A stretch of DNA of 64,000 nt from Lewinellaceae bacterium (GTDB lineage Bacteria; Bacteroidota; Bacteroidia; Chitinophagales; Saprospiraceae): contig JADJSY010000033.1 in the NCBI GenBank assembly GCA_016711435.1, positions 1-64,000 on the forward strand, given 5' to 3'. A program made the position numbers and the translations under genes. Below are positions 35,566 to 45,850 of the stretch, piece by piece. Within the stretch, counting starts at the first letter, position 1, and each line of letters starts with the position of its first letter. The notes below the pieces were generated by a model. That model ran no database searches and had not been told where the DNA came from. It saw only the letters and a program-made list of their open reading frames with translations.

Positions 35566-38435
35566 ATGTCAAAAAAACTCTTCCTCCTCGACGGCCACGC
35601 GCTCGTCTACCGCGCCCACTTCGCATTCATTACCCGGCCGTTGATGAACTCCAAAGGCTGGAATGTTTCCGCCGTACAGGGTTTTATGCGCACTATGTGG
35701 GACATGATGCAAACGGAAAAACCGACCCATATTGCCGTGATGTTCGATCCGCGGGGCGGCACTTTCCGCCACGAGCAGTACGAGCCGTACAAAGCCAACC
35801 GCGACGCACAACCCGAGGATATTTCATTTGCCATTCCCTGGATCGTCAAAATCCTGCAGGCCATGCGCGTGCCGATTGTCATCGTGGACAATTACGAGGC
35901 CGACGACGTGATTGGCACCATTGCCAAACAGGCGGAAAAAGAAGGGTTTACCACGTATATGGTTACGCCCGACAAGGATTTCGGACAATTGGTGACGGAT
36001 CACATCCTGCTATACAAACCCGCACGCATGGGCAATGACGTGGAAAAATGGGGGCCCAAAGAAGTCTGCGAACGCTGGGGCATCAAACGGGTGGAACAGG
36101 TGATCGACATGCTCGGCCTCATGGGCGATGCGGTGGACAATATTCCCGGCTTACCCGGCATCGGCGAAAAAACCGCCGCCAAACTGCTCGAAGAATTTGA
36201 CACGATTGAAAACCTGCTGGCCAATGTTGACAAACTGAAAGGGAAACAACAGGAAATTGTAAAAACGCACGGTGAAAAAGCCACCCTGTCCAAATGGCTG
36301 GCTACCATCGACATCAATGCCCCGATACAATTCGACGCCACCGCGTATGAAATTGAACCTTTCGACCGCGAAAAACTGCTGGAACTGTTCAAGGAACTGG
36401 AATTCAGGACTTTAGCGGATGCTATTTTAAGAAGTCCCTAGGCGGGAAATACCGCCTCCGAAAAAACGCAGGAGATTTCTAAAACGGCAAAAACAGGCAA
36501 AAAACAGGCCGCCGACAGCTCGGGAGGTGGTACGCAGGGCAGCCTGTTTGGAGATGATCCCGCTGCGCAACCTGTCAGCGGCCCCGACGAAAAAGAGGGC
36601 ATGACGCACCGGATTGCCGAAAAAAATATCCACAACGTCAGCCATACTTACCATGTCGCGGTCACGCCGGAAGAACGGTCTGCGCTGCTCAAACATTTGT
36701 TGTCCGGCCCTGCCGTTTGTTACGATTCGGAAACCACGGCATTAGATGCCACACAGGCCGAATTAGTGGGTTTTTCTTTTCTACCAAAGCCCACGAAGCC
36801 TGGTATGTGCCCGTTCCCGCCGAGCGTGCGGAAGCGGAGGCGATTGTGCAGGAGTTCAAACCCTTGTTTGAAAGTGAAACCATCGAAAAAATCGGGCAAA
36901 ACCTGAAATACGACGCCATCGTGCTTAAAAACTACGGCGTCGAACTGGGCGGGCCATATTGGGATACCATGCTGGCGCATTACCTCTGGGAACCGGATTT
37001 ACGGCACAACATGAATTTCCTGGCCGAAACCTACCTGCAATACGCGCCCGTCAAAATCGAGGAACTGATCGGCAAAAAGGGTGTGAATCAGGGCAATATG
37101 CGCGATGTGCCACTGGAACAAATCAAGGAATACGCCGCAGAAGACGCCGACATCACGATACAATTGCGCGATTTCCTGGCGCCCAAACTGAATGACAACC
37201 AGCTGGAAAAACTGTTCCGCGAGGTGGAAACGCCGCTCGTAAAAGTGCTGGCCGATGTGGAATACGCCGGTGTGCGGATCAATCCGCATTTTTTGATGGA
37301 ATATTCCGGCGTACTGGCGGAGAAGATAGTGGCCCTCGAAGAAAAAGTACTGAAACAAGCGGGTTTTACCTTCAACATTGCCAGTCCCAAACAGGTGGGG
37401 GAGGCTTTGTTCGACCAGATGAAAATCCCGTATCCCGGCAAAAAAATGAAATCGGGACAGTACAGCACCGATGAGGAAATTCTGTCGGAACTGGCGCTTA
37501 CCCACCCGATCTGTGCCGATATTCTCGCACACCGGGGCCTGATGAAGCTGAAAAGCACCTACGTGGACGCTCTGCCGACGATGATTAATCCGAAAACGGG
37601 CCGGGTGCATTCGCAGTTCAACCAGACCATTGCCGCCACGGGTCGCCTCAGCAGCCAAAACCCCAACCTGCAAAACATCCCCATCCGCACCATCGAAGGC
37701 CGCGAAGTGCGCAAAGCCTTTATTCCCCGCGACGCCGACCACGTGTTGCTTTCCGCCGACTATTCGCAGATCGAACTGCGCCTGATCGCTGAAATCAGCG
37801 GCGACGAAGCCATGCTCGACGCTTTCCAGAAAGGACTGGATATTCACACGGCCACTGCTGCCGGGGTGTACGGCGTGCCGCTCGACCAGGTGACGAGCGA
37901 CCAGCGCCGCGCTGCCAAAACCGTCAATTTCAGTATTATTTACGGCGCGGGCGCCACCAACCTGTCCAACCAGTTGGGCATTAAACGCGCGGAGGCTAAA
38001 GAATTGATTGAGAACTACTTCAAACAATACAGCGGCCTGAAAAAATACATGACGGACATTGTGGAATTTGCCCGAACCAACGGCTACGTGGAAACGCTGC
38101 TGGGCCGCCGCCGCAAACTCCGCGACATCGACAGCCGCAACGGCATGATGCGATCCATGGCCGAACGCATTGCCATCAATACGCCGATCCAGGGCACCGC
38201 TGCCGACCTGATCAAGGTGGCTATGATTAATATCCGGGAAGCGCTGATCGCTGGTAACTTTCAATCCAAAATGATCCTTCAGGTACACGACGAATTGGTG
38301 TTTGATGTGCAAAAAGACGAACTGGAACGCCTGAAGCCCATAATTTTTGATAAAATGACAACAGCAATCCCCAACCTGAAAGTGCCGATTCTGGTGGAAA
38401 TGGGTGTGGGAGAGAACTGGCTGGAAGCACACTGA
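35566..38435 (+). CDS. polA: DNA polymerase I, interrupted by TAG and a frameshift
   Basis: 956 codons when repaired. 5'-nuclease domain (35566-36438; VYRAHFAFITRP, EADDVIGTIA, TPDKDFGQLV, GDAVDNIPGLPGIGEKTA) ends at an in-frame TAG at 36439-36441. The same frame stays open through a linker (GSLFGDDPAAQ) into the 3'-5' exonuclease domain (VCYDSETTALDA). A missing T in the T4 run 36777-36780 then changes frame to STKAHEAWYVPVP, and the polymerase domain follows intact (SADYSQIELRLIAEISGDE, RRAAKTVNFSIIYGAG, QVHDELVFDV). The exonuclease site keeps Asp and Glu in DSETTALD. Fills gaps in replication and repair. Both lesions in one gene point to sequence error, but a natural split of the nuclease from Klenow is possible. 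Confidence 0.93.
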
Positions 38436-38560
38436 TGTGTTTGGTGTTTAGTGTTTAGTATTTAAGGCACTTCGCTTTTGGCTACAGTGAGTAACCAAAG
38501 GCAAAGCGCCCCAAACACGAAAAACCAAACACCAAACACGAAAAAACGCAACCTGAACCC
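38436..38560. repeat. intergenic palindrome, GTGTTTGGTGTTTAG class
   Basis: Left arm GTGTTTGGTGTTTAGTGTTT, right arm CCAAACACGAAAAACCAAAC with inner GCGCCCC. Begins directly at the polA stop. 26 bp (38495-38520) recur inverted at 2548-2573. Related words at 61663-61769. Confidence 0.85.
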
Positions 38561-38583
38561 CACTCAAATTGTTACCCCGCCTT

Positions 38584-39792
38584 ATGAATTCAAAAGAAAG
38601 ACTCCTCTTGATTGTCCTCGCTGCGGTCAACTTCACCCACATCATGGATTTTATGATCATGATGCCCTTGGGGCCGCAGTTGATGGCGTTGTTTCAGATT
38701 TCACCGCAGCAATTCGGCTTTGCGGTATCGGCGTATAGCATCACTGCCGCGTTTTCCGGATTCGCGTCCGCATTTTTTGTGGATCGATTTGACCGGCAAA
38801 AACTATTGCTTTTTGCCTATATCGGATTTGTGATCGGCACTTTTTCCTGCGCATTTGCGCCCACATACGAGCTATTGGTAGCGGCGCGCATACTGGCGGG
38901 TTTGTTTGGCGGCATGATCGGCGCGCAGGTATTGTCCATCGTGAGCGATACCTTCAACTACGAACGGCGTGCAAGCGCAATGGGCATTTTGATGACCGCT
39001 TTTTCGCTGGCTTCTGTGGCAGGGGTGCCGACGGGCCTGTGGCTGGCTGCGCGGTACAGTTGGCACATGCCTTTTTTAGCCATCGGCGGATTGGGCGTTT
39101 TGGTCATTTTCTGCATCATATTTTGGGTGCCGCCGGTCAATAAACACTTAGTCGCTGGGCAGCCCAAAGGCAACCCGCTGGATGTGCTGACCAATATTTT
39201 TAACACTCCCAACCAGATGCGGGCGCTGACCTTGTCCATCGTGCTGATGATGGGGCATTTCAGCATTATTCCTTTTATCGCGCCTGCTTTGGTAGGCAAT
39301 GCCGGTTTTCAGCAGGATCAGATTTTTCTGATTTACCTCGTCGGCGGCGCGCTCACCATTTTCAGTTCTCCATTGGTTGGAAGAATTGCCGATCAGCGCG
39401 GCAAATACCCGATTTTTGTGGTGTTTGCCTTGTTTTCATTGATACCCATTTTACTCATTACCAATCTTACGCCGACGCCTTTGTGGATAGTGCTCGCTAT
39501 TTCCGGCATGTTTTTTATCGCCGCCAATGGCCGTATGATCCCGACCCAGGCCATCGTGTCGGGGGTGGTTTCGCCCCAACAACGCGGCGGTTTTATGAGC
39601 ATTAACTCGTCGGTACAACAATTATCCACCGGCATCGCGGCCAATATTGCCGGGGCCATCGTGTCGGAAGGCCCCAACGGCCGCATCGAACATTACAATT
39701 GGGTGGGTTATTTTTCCATTGTGTTGATTACGGCCAGTATTTTTCTGGCGAAAAGGGTAAAACCCCTGGAAGAGGTGAGAAGTGAGAAGTGA
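38584..39792 (+). CDS. MFS transporter
   Basis: 402 residues from ATG 38584 (MNSKERLLLI), twelve predicted helices. MFS features: DFMIMMPLGPQLM in helix 1, VDRFDRQKLLL between helices 2 and 3 (the motif-A loop), R in ARILAGLFGG (helix 4), GRIADQRGKYP in the mid-loop. Sugar/drug efflux-like (DHA1/YdhP-type) by general look; substrate not predictable. The last seven residues (EEVRSEK) are encoded by the GTGAGAAG repeat that begins before the stop, so the native C-terminus may have been extended by the repeat. Confidence 0.88.
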   Translation: MNSKERLLLIVLAAVNFTHIMDFMIMMPLGPQLMALFQISPQQFGFAVSAYSITAAFSGFASAFFVDRFDRQKLLLFAYIGFVIGTFSCAFAPTYELLVAARILAGLFGGMIGAQVLSIVSDTFNYERRASAMGILMTAFSLASVAGVPTGLWLAARYSWHMPFLAIGGLGVLVIFCIIFWVPPVNKHLVAGQPKGNPLDVLTNIFNTPNQMRALTLSIVLMMGHFSIIPFIAPALVGNAGFQQDQIFLIYLVGGALTIFSSPLVGRIADQRGKYPIFVVFALFSLIPILLITNLTPTPLWIVLAISGMFFIAANGRMIPTQAIVSGVVSPQQRGGFMSINSSVQQLSTGIAANIAGAIVSEGPNGRIEHYNWVGYFSIVLITASIFLAKRVKPLEEVRSEK

Positions 39793-39922
39793 GAGGGTGA
39801 GAAGTGAGAGACATCCCTCTTGGCAGTGGTTGTAATTTTGGCATGGGTTTTCAGGCCTGTAATCGTGAGTGGTGAGTCGTGAGATGTGAATAAATGTATT
39901 CTCACGACTCACCACTCACGAT
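39771..39922. repeat. GTGAGAAG repeat plus GTGAGTGGTGAG palindrome
   Basis: AGAGGTGAGAAGTGAG tandem words at 39771-39810 overlap the MFS stop. Further on 39862-39883 and 39901-39922 are perfect 22-bp inverses (ATCGTGAGTGGTGAGTCGTG...). This fills the gap to the GNAT gene. Confidence 0.85.
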
Positions 39923-40000
39923 TTGAATACCCCTCGAAAATAGCCTGATTATCCGCAGTCTTTTACCCCATGATTCGCATTGATAACAGATAACTAAAAA

Positions 40001-40462
40001 ATGCCAACATTCAGAAAAGCAGAAGCCGCCGATGTACCGGTGTTGATCGAACTGGTAGAAGCGCTCTATACGGAAGACCCCAGCCCCCTGCATCCCACGC
40101 CGGAACACACGCGGCGCACGTTCGAGGTATTTGCAAAACACCCCGAAAAAGGCACAGCTCTGCTGATGGAACAGGACGGACAGGTGGCGGGTTATGCACT
40201 GTTGGTGTTTTTCTGGAGCAATGAATACGGGGGCCATAAGGTGTTCATCGACGAGTTGTTTGTCAGCCCTGCATGGCGCGGAAAAGGTCTTGCGACTGCG
40301 TTTTTTGCCTATCTTCTGCGGGAATGGGCCGATTTCGCGGTGGCTTTTGAACTCGAAGTGACGCCCTACAATGCAGAAGCCCGGCGACTCTATGAGCGGC
40401 TGGGCTTCGTGCAGGCAAAAAATGCCAATCTGGTGCTTGTTGAAAAGGCAAATAACAAATAA
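40001..40462 (+). CDS. GNAT-family N-acetyltransferase
   Basis: 153 residues. Acetyl-CoA pyrophosphate loop SPAWRGKGLATAFF (about 90-103, the R/Q-x-x-G-x-G/A motif), beta-bulge strand VFIDELFV and C-terminal NAEARRLYERLGF. Resembles amine/diamine acetyltransferase-like members. Acceptor unknown. The last residues (EKANNK) lie in the CAAATAACAAA repeat that overlaps the stop. Confidence 0.88.
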   Translation: MPTFRKAEAADVPVLIELVEALYTEDPSPLHPTPEHTRRTFEVFAKHPEKGTALLMEQDGQVAGYALLVFFWSNEYGGHKVFIDELFVSPAWRGKGLATAFFAYLLREWADFAVAFELEVTPYNAEARRLYERLGFVQAKNANLVLVEKANNK

Positions 40463-40552
40463 CAAAAGGCAAAACGCAATTTAGACATCAGTTTAAATGC
40501 CATTTTTGCCTTTTGCTTTTTGTCTTTTGCCCCTTTCTTTTGCCCCTTGCCT
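40443..40552. repeat. intergenic palindrome, AAAGGCAAATAACAAA class
   Basis: Left arm AAAAGGCAAATAACAAATAA (encoding the GNAT C-terminus) and right arm TTTTGCCTTTTGCTTTTTGT. The inner loop is ACGCAATTTAGACATC. Between two convergent genes. Confidence 0.75.
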
Positions 40553-40558
40553 GTTTAC

Positions 40559-41281
40559 TTAAAACCGCTCATACAGCCATCTCGGCGCCATTCGGAATAC
40601 CCAGGCGGCCAACGCCCAGCGGCGGGTGATATAGGCTACGCGTTTTTTTTGTTCGATAGCGGCCATCATTTGCCGGGCCGCTTTTTCGGATGACGCGATC
40701 CAGAACATGCCTTTATTCTGTTTGGTCATGGGCGTATCCACATATCCGGGACGGATATCTGTAATAAAAATCTTTTTCTTGTCGTGGAAGGCTTTCTGGC
40801 GCAGGCCTTCCATAAAATTGGACATAAAGGCTTTAGAGGCGTGGTAAGACGGGGCTGTACCGCCGCCGCGTTCGGAAGCGACAGAGGAAACGCCGACGAA
40901 CTGTCCGCCGCCGCGCTGCCTGAAATAGCGATAGGCCCAGGTGGCTACTTCGGCAAAACCACTCACATTGACGGCAATGGTATCGCGTTCAGGTTCCCAG
41001 TCTATTTTTTTGTTGTAAATTCCGATGCCGGAATTGTAAACAATGATATCGGCGCCGCCCATTTCATATATCAATTCCTCCACAACAGCGATGTTGTCAG
41101 CAGCCGTCACATCGTGCCTGCGTATAAAAATACGTTCAGGGGCTGCTGCCTGCAATTCCTCCAACTGTTCTTGCCGCCGCCCGGTGGCGCCGACAATACA
41201 GCCGGCGCGGGCATAAGCCACGGCTAATGCATAACCAATGCCGGATGTGGCGCCGATGATAAGTACTTTTTTCTCCGTCAT
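40559..41281 (-). CDS. short-chain dehydrogenase/reductase
   Basis: 240 residues, classical SDR. Cofactor motif GATSGIG at 10-16, NSG near 83-85 (the NAG-type motif), catalytic Ser in VSSVAS (132-133) and Tyr146-x-x-x-Lys150 in YHASK. Arg in ATGRRQEQ after strand 2 favours NADP(H). Substrate unknown. Starts 19 bases after the adenylate cyclase stop, so probably on the same transcript. Confidence 0.9.
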   Translation of the reverse strand: MTEKKVLIIGATSGIGYALAVAYARAGCIVGATGRRQEQLEELQAAAPERIFIRRHDVTAADNIAVVEELIYEMGGADIIVYNSGIGIYNKKIDWEPERDTIAVNVSGFAEVATWAYRYFRQRGGGQFVGVSSVASERGGGTAPSYHASKAFMSNFMEGLRQKAFHDKKKIFITDIRPGYVDTPMTKQNKGMFWIASSEKAARQMMAAIEQKKRVAYITRRWALAAWVFRMAPRWLYERF

Positions 41282-41300
41282 GTTGAAATGCCTGGGGCTT

Positions 41301-42920
41301 TTAATACTGTTTTACCGCTGTTACATAGTACATATCCATCATGCCCTTGTTTTTGGCGGCTATTTTGCCCCGGTGGTTCCACTCAAATTCGTAGCGCGCA
41401 AAGTCGTAGACGTCTTCGCTGACGTTTACGCGGCCGGGTTCGCAGGACTCCTCCAGGCGGGCGGCGACATTGACGGTGTCGCCCCAGATGTCGTACGCAA
41501 ATTTTTTGGCGCCCACCACCCCCGCTACGACGGGGCCGATATGGATTCCTACCCGGGCTTCAAAGAAAGGCATGCTGCGGTCCAAACGTTCGGCTTTGAG
41601 CGCCAACAGGAAATCCTGGATTTCCAGGGCAGCCCGGACGATGTCCGAAGGGCTGGCGTTCATATCAGACAGGCCGCTGGCACAGAGGTAGGCATCGCCG
41701 ATGGTTTTAATTTTTTCAATGCGGTACTGGCTGATAATGCGGTCGAAATTGGAAAAACAGTAGTCCAGTTCTTCCACCAGCATTTCCGGGCTGAGGCGTT
41801 CGGCAACTTTGGTGAAGCCTGTAAAATCGACAAACATGACCGTTGCCTTGTCGTATTTTCGGGCGGCTACTTTATTGCGCGTTTTTAATTCCTGGGCGAT
41901 GGCGGGCGGGAGGATATTGAGCAGCAGGTCGTCGCTGCGTTTTTGCTCGGCTTCAATCAGGATATTTTTTTCGGTCAGTTCATCAGCAGTGCGGCGTTTG
42001 GCGCGAAACCGCATGTAAAACAACAAGGCCAGCACCAATACGAAGGCAGCGATCATCGCCAATACATTGCGCACATTTTCTGTCTGTTGCTGGCGCAATT
42101 CCGCTTCGGCGAACTTGGTTTTTTGTTCCTGCAACTCCTGCTCCTGCTGGGCGCGGACGATCGCATCTGCCATTTGTTCTTTGGTCAGCGTTTCCACCAT
42201 GCGGGTTTTTGAGCTAAGTAAGGAGTCGGTGCTTCGCTTTTGTTGTTCGATCTGGCTGATGGTGGCCTCCTTTTGCGTCAACACCTGCTGGGTTTTTTCC
42301 TGCACTTCCTTGATCTGGCTCTGGTAAGTAGTTTCCAGAATCTGGGTTTGCCCGGTAGCCTGGGCCAATTGTTCCCGCAACGTCCGGTTATTCGCTTCTG
42401 CTGCGGCCAGCTGGTTTTCCAGGCGCCGTTGTGCATCGCCGCCGCCCCGTGCGCCGCCGCCGGAGTCTTTGAGATAATTGACCGTTTCCTTGCTCCACTT
42501 CAGCGCTTCGCGGTAGTCGTTTTGTTTCAGGGCAATATCCTGCAATTTTTCCGTGGAACTCAGCGCCAGGTCGCGCAGCCCGTAATTCCGGGCGGCATTC
42601 CAGGCGTGTATAAAGCGGTTGGACGCTTCTTTGTAATTGCGCAGGCGATATTCTGCATCGGCGGCCATAAAGGTCGCATCTGCTTCCCGGCGTTTGTCGC
42701 CCACTTCCGTGGCCAGCTGGCTGGCCCGATTGGCAAAATCAGATGCTTTTTTGGCATTGGAAGCAATGCTTTTTTCAGCAATCTGATAAGCCAGGTTCAT
42801 TTTTTCGGTTTTGGAACCCGAGCGGTTAAAACGGGCTTCCAATTCTGAAACGGACTGGGCTGTCAAAACTGACCAACCCGAGAGCATAAAAATTAAAAAA
42901 AAGGCGGTTGAATACTTCAT
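41301..42920 (-). CDS. membrane adenylate cyclase with helical-repeat sensor
   Basis: 539 residues. Signal peptide (1-21), TPR-like helical region (about 25-150), long coiled coil (about 165-280), transmembrane helix (NVLAMIAAFVLVLALLFYM, about 287-305), then a class III catalytic domain (about 345-535). Metal sites MFVDFTGFT and GDAYLCASG; Lys in IEKIKTIG and Asp in IWGDTVN support ATP specificity. Same architecture as 5662-8042 but shorter and intact; its ending (NKGMMDMYYVTAVKQY) is what shows the other copy to be frameshifted. Periplasmic sensing with cytoplasmic cAMP output is likely. Confidence 0.9.
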   Translation of the reverse strand: MKYSTAFFLIFMLSGWSVLTAQSVSELEARFNRSGSKTEKMNLAYQIAEKSIASNAKKASDFANRASQLATEVGDKRREADATFMAADAEYRLRNYKEASNRFIHAWNAARNYGLRDLALSSTEKLQDIALKQNDYREALKWSKETVNYLKDSGGGARGGGDAQRRLENQLAAAEANNRTLREQLAQATGQTQILETTYQSQIKEVQEKTQQVLTQKEATISQIEQQKRSTDSLLSSKTRMVETLTKEQMADAIVRAQQEQELQEQKTKFAEAELRQQQTENVRNVLAMIAAFVLVLALLFYMRFRAKRRTADELTEKNILIEAEQKRSDDLLLNILPPAIAQELKTRNKVAARKYDKATVMFVDFTGFTKVAERLSPEMLVEELDYCFSNFDRIISQYRIEKIKTIGDAYLCASGLSDMNASPSDIVRAALEIQDFLLALKAERLDRSMPFFEARVGIHIGPVVAGVVGAKKFAYDIWGDTVNVAARLEESCEPGRVNVSEDVYDFARYEFEWNHRGKIAAKNKGMMDMYYVTAVKQY

Positions 42921-43155
42921 ATAAAAATCGGAACCGAGGGTTTTGGTAGTATGCTGGTCAGGCCTTCCTTTGGGGGATTTGCCGGGGAAACAAATACTTA
43001 TCGCAAAAAATGAAAATTTATTGATTGCTCTTGCAAAAAGTATACAGCAAAGGATGGGCCAGCTAAGGTCGAAGTTTTTAGCACAAAAAAGTCTGTTTCT
43101 CGCTTCGGTTTGAAAAAGCGCTACTTTTACCAGGCCTTAACCGCATTTCCTCGAC

Positions 43156-44270
43156 ATGAAAATCAAACCATTTCAGGCGCTTTATCCCAATTTTGACTTT
43201 ATCGCTTCGCCCGATTCTTTCTGCGAAAATGCGAAGGATACTTTCCGGGAATTTCAGGACAGCGGCCTCTACCAGCAATTTCCGAAAACGGCATTTTATA
43301 TTTATCAGATCGAGGACGGCCACCGGCGGCATACCGGGCTGGTGGCACTCAACGATGTAGCCGATTTTTTTGACGGTAAAATTAAAAAACACGAAAATAC
43401 CCTCAGCGAGAAAGAACAACAGCAAATGCAACTGTTTTTGCGCTGGAATGCCATCCTGAAACCTGTATTGCTGACCTATCCCTCGGTGCCCGCTATCGAA
43501 AACTGGTTGCAACAATATATCGACACCGCCGCGCCGCTGTTTACCACCCGTTTTGAAAAAGACGGACAGGTACATCGCATGTGGCCGGTCACGGAACAAA
43601 AGGATATTGAAGTGCTTCGGAATTTGTTTGCTGACAACGTGCAACGCACCTATATCGCCGACGGCCACCACCGTACCACCACGGTTGCGATGCTGCACGA
43701 ACGCCTCCGCGACAAAAAACAGGAATACGACTTTGACAACCTCTTTTGCATTTTTCTGGGCGCCGACCAGTTAGATATTCTGGATTATAACCGTGTGGTG
43801 GAAGGACTGAAACATTTGTCGCCGACGCAGTTTGTCGTCAAAATGTCCAAAATTTTTGAAATCGACCCCCTCGATACGCCCCGCAGACCCCTGCATAAAC
43901 ACGAATTGATTCTGTGCATGCGCAAAGAATGGTATAGCCTGCATTGGAAAAAAGAAGTGCTCGAAAGCCATCCCGGGGAAAAGGTACTGCTGGACGCCTC
44001 CCTGCTGAACGAACAGGTGTTGGATGCTATTCTGGGCATCCGGGATGTGCGGATGGACACGCGTATCAGTTATATCGAGGGAAGCCGGGGTATCGATGGT
44101 GTGAAAAAGCCGTGAACGCAAGCCGCAACCGCATTGGTTTTATGTTGTTTCCAGTCTCTTTCGACGATTTGATGCAAATGGCAGATGCCGACGAAAGCCT
44201 GCCGCCCAAAAGCACCTATTTCGAACCGCGTATAAGGACGGGGATGATGGTGCGGATGCTGAAAAAATAA
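43156..44270 (+). CDS. DUF1015 family protein, frameshifted near 3' end
   Basis: 371 residues after adding one A to the A5 run at 44104-44108. The first frame (MKIKPFQALYP...YIADGHHRTTTVA...) ends at 44115 with VKKP. The corrected frame continues KAVNASRNRIGFMLFPVSFD and finishes SLPPKSTYFEPRIRTGMM, the invariant C-terminal signature of DUF1015 (PPKST.FxPK..tGl). The protein is probably a cytoplasmic SerB-linked or HipA-like-fold enzyme of unknown reaction; the DGHHR motif suggests phosphate or metal binding. The TAA stop abuts the palindrome at 44271. Confidence 0.88.
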
Positions 44271-44400
44271 GGGTTTGAGGTGGTTTGATGGTTTGAAAGG
44301 TTTGATGGTTTGTGGTGGTAACTCTTGGCTTTAAGTTACCACCACAAACCATCAAACCTTTCAAACCATCAAACCACCTCAAACCATCAAACCAACCAAA
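44271..44400. repeat. intergenic palindrome, TTTGATGG class, most complete copy
   Basis: Left arm GGTTTGATGGTTTGAAAGGT, core GGTGGTAACTCTTGGCTTTA then AGTTACCACC, right arm ACAAACCATCAAACCTTTCA. Arms pair almost perfectly over about 55 bp. Begins on the base after the DUF1015 stop and ends 9 bases before the aldehyde dehydrogenase ATG. Confidence 0.9.
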
Positions 44401-44409
44401 TCAGTTCAC

Positions 44410-45849
44410 ATGCAAACGATCAACAACTTCATCGACGGCAAATACGCCGCTCCGCTCGGGGGCCGGTACCTGGACAATTATGCGCCGTCAACCGGCGCTT
44501 TGAGCGGTCATATCGCCCGTTCCGGCCTGGAGGATGTGGAACACGCCGTGCAAGCCGCAGCCGCAGCTTTCCCGGCCTGGTCGGCCATGCCGCTCGAACA
44601 GCGGCACGACATCCTGCGTGGTATTGCTGATGGCATTTTGCAAAACCTCGATCGCCTCGCGGAGGCAGAAAGTACGGATTCCGGCAAAACCATCACCACC
44701 GCTCGTACGATCGACATTCCAAGGGCCGCGCTGAATTTCAAGTTTTTTGCCACGGCCTTGCTGCATTTCGCCTCCGAAAGCCACCACCAGCCGGATGTTT
44801 TGAGTTACACGTTGCGCCAGCCCCTCGGCGTGGTGGGCTGTATTTCTCCCTGGAACCTGCCCTTGTATCTGTTTACCTGGAAAATTGCGCCCGCTTTAGC
44901 TGCCGGCAATTGTGTGGTCGGCAAACCCTCGGAAATTACGCCGCTGACCGCCAGCCTGCTGGGCGACATTTGTAATGCCGCCGGGTTGCCGCCGGGCGTG
45001 CTCAATATCGTACAGGGCTTGGGGCCGGAAGCCGGAGCGGCCATCGTGCAGCACCCGATGGTCAAAGCCATTTCGTTTACGGGCAGCACCCGCGCCGGCG
45101 TTGAAATCGCCCGGGTAGCAGCCCCGATGTTTAAAAAACTGAGCCTCGAACTGGGTGGTAAAAACCCCAATATCATCTTTGCAGACTGCGATTACGAAAA
45201 AATGCTGGACACCACCGTTCGCTCTTCCTTTAACAATCAGGGACAGATATGCCTTTGTGGATCAAGGATTTATGTGGAAAAAAATTTGTACGAAAAATTT
45301 AAACACGATTTTGTCGAACGCGTACAACAACTGCGGGTGGGCGATCCTGCCGACCCCAAAAGTCAGTTGGGCGCAGTGGTGTCGAAAGTGCATTTTGAAA
45401 AAGTACTGTCCTACATCGACCTGGCCCGCGCGGAAGGCGGCAGGGTGCTTTGCGGCGGTCAGGCGCTCCAGTTGCCCGGCGCACAGGCAGGCGGCTGGTT
45501 TATCGCTCCCACGGTGATCGAAGGACTACGCACGTCCTGCCGCAGCAATCAGGAAGAGATTTTCGGTCCTGTGGTCACCATACAACCCTTTGAAGACGAG
45601 GCGGATGCACTGGCACAGGCCAATGATTCTCCTTACGGCCTCAGCGCAACGATCTGGACCAGCCACCTGCAACGCGCACACCAGATGGCAGCACAACTGC
45701 AATGCGGCATTGTCTGGATCAACACCTGGATGTTGCGCGACCTGCGCACACCCTTCGGCGGGGTCAAAAATTCCGGTATGGGCCGGGAAGGCGGCTGGGA
45801 GGCGCTGCGATTTTTTAGTGAAACCAAAAATGTAACCCTGGCTTTTTAA
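44410..45849 (+). CDS. NAD(P)-dependent aldehyde dehydrogenase
   Basis: 479 residues, complete. Cofactor region SPWNLPLY (146-153) and FTGSTRAG (223-230). Catalytic Glu247 in LELGGKNP and nucleophile Cys281 in FNNQGQIC. Proton-relay EIFGPVV near 395. Oxidises an aldehyde to the acid. The overall look resembles the 2-hydroxymuconic-semialdehyde/betaine aldehyde dehydrogenase group, but substrate cannot be fixed. The next gene starts one base after its stop. Confidence 0.92.
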   Translation: MQTINNFIDGKYAAPLGGRYLDNYAPSTGALSGHIARSGLEDVEHAVQAAAAAFPAWSAMPLEQRHDILRGIADGILQNLDRLAEAESTDSGKTITTARTIDIPRAALNFKFFATALLHFASESHHQPDVLSYTLRQPLGVVGCISPWNLPLYLFTWKIAPALAAGNCVVGKPSEITPLTASLLGDICNAAGLPPGVLNIVQGLGPEAGAAIVQHPMVKAISFTGSTRAGVEIARVAAPMFKKLSLELGGKNPNIIFADCDYEKMLDTTVRSSFNNQGQICLCGSRIYVEKNLYEKFKHDFVERVQQLRVGDPADPKSQLGAVVSKVHFEKVLSYIDLARAEGGRVLCGGQALQLPGAQAGGWFIAPTVIEGLRTSCRSNQEEIFGPVVTIQPFEDEADALAQANDSPYGLSATIWTSHLQRAHQMAAQLQCGIVWINTWMLRDLRTPFGGVKNSGMGREGGWEALRFFSETKNVTLAF

Positions 45850-45850
45850 A

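Noticed and set aside
36999..38432. 477-residue minus-strand frame over polA
   Set aside because: His/Gln-rich shadow of the polymerase domain.
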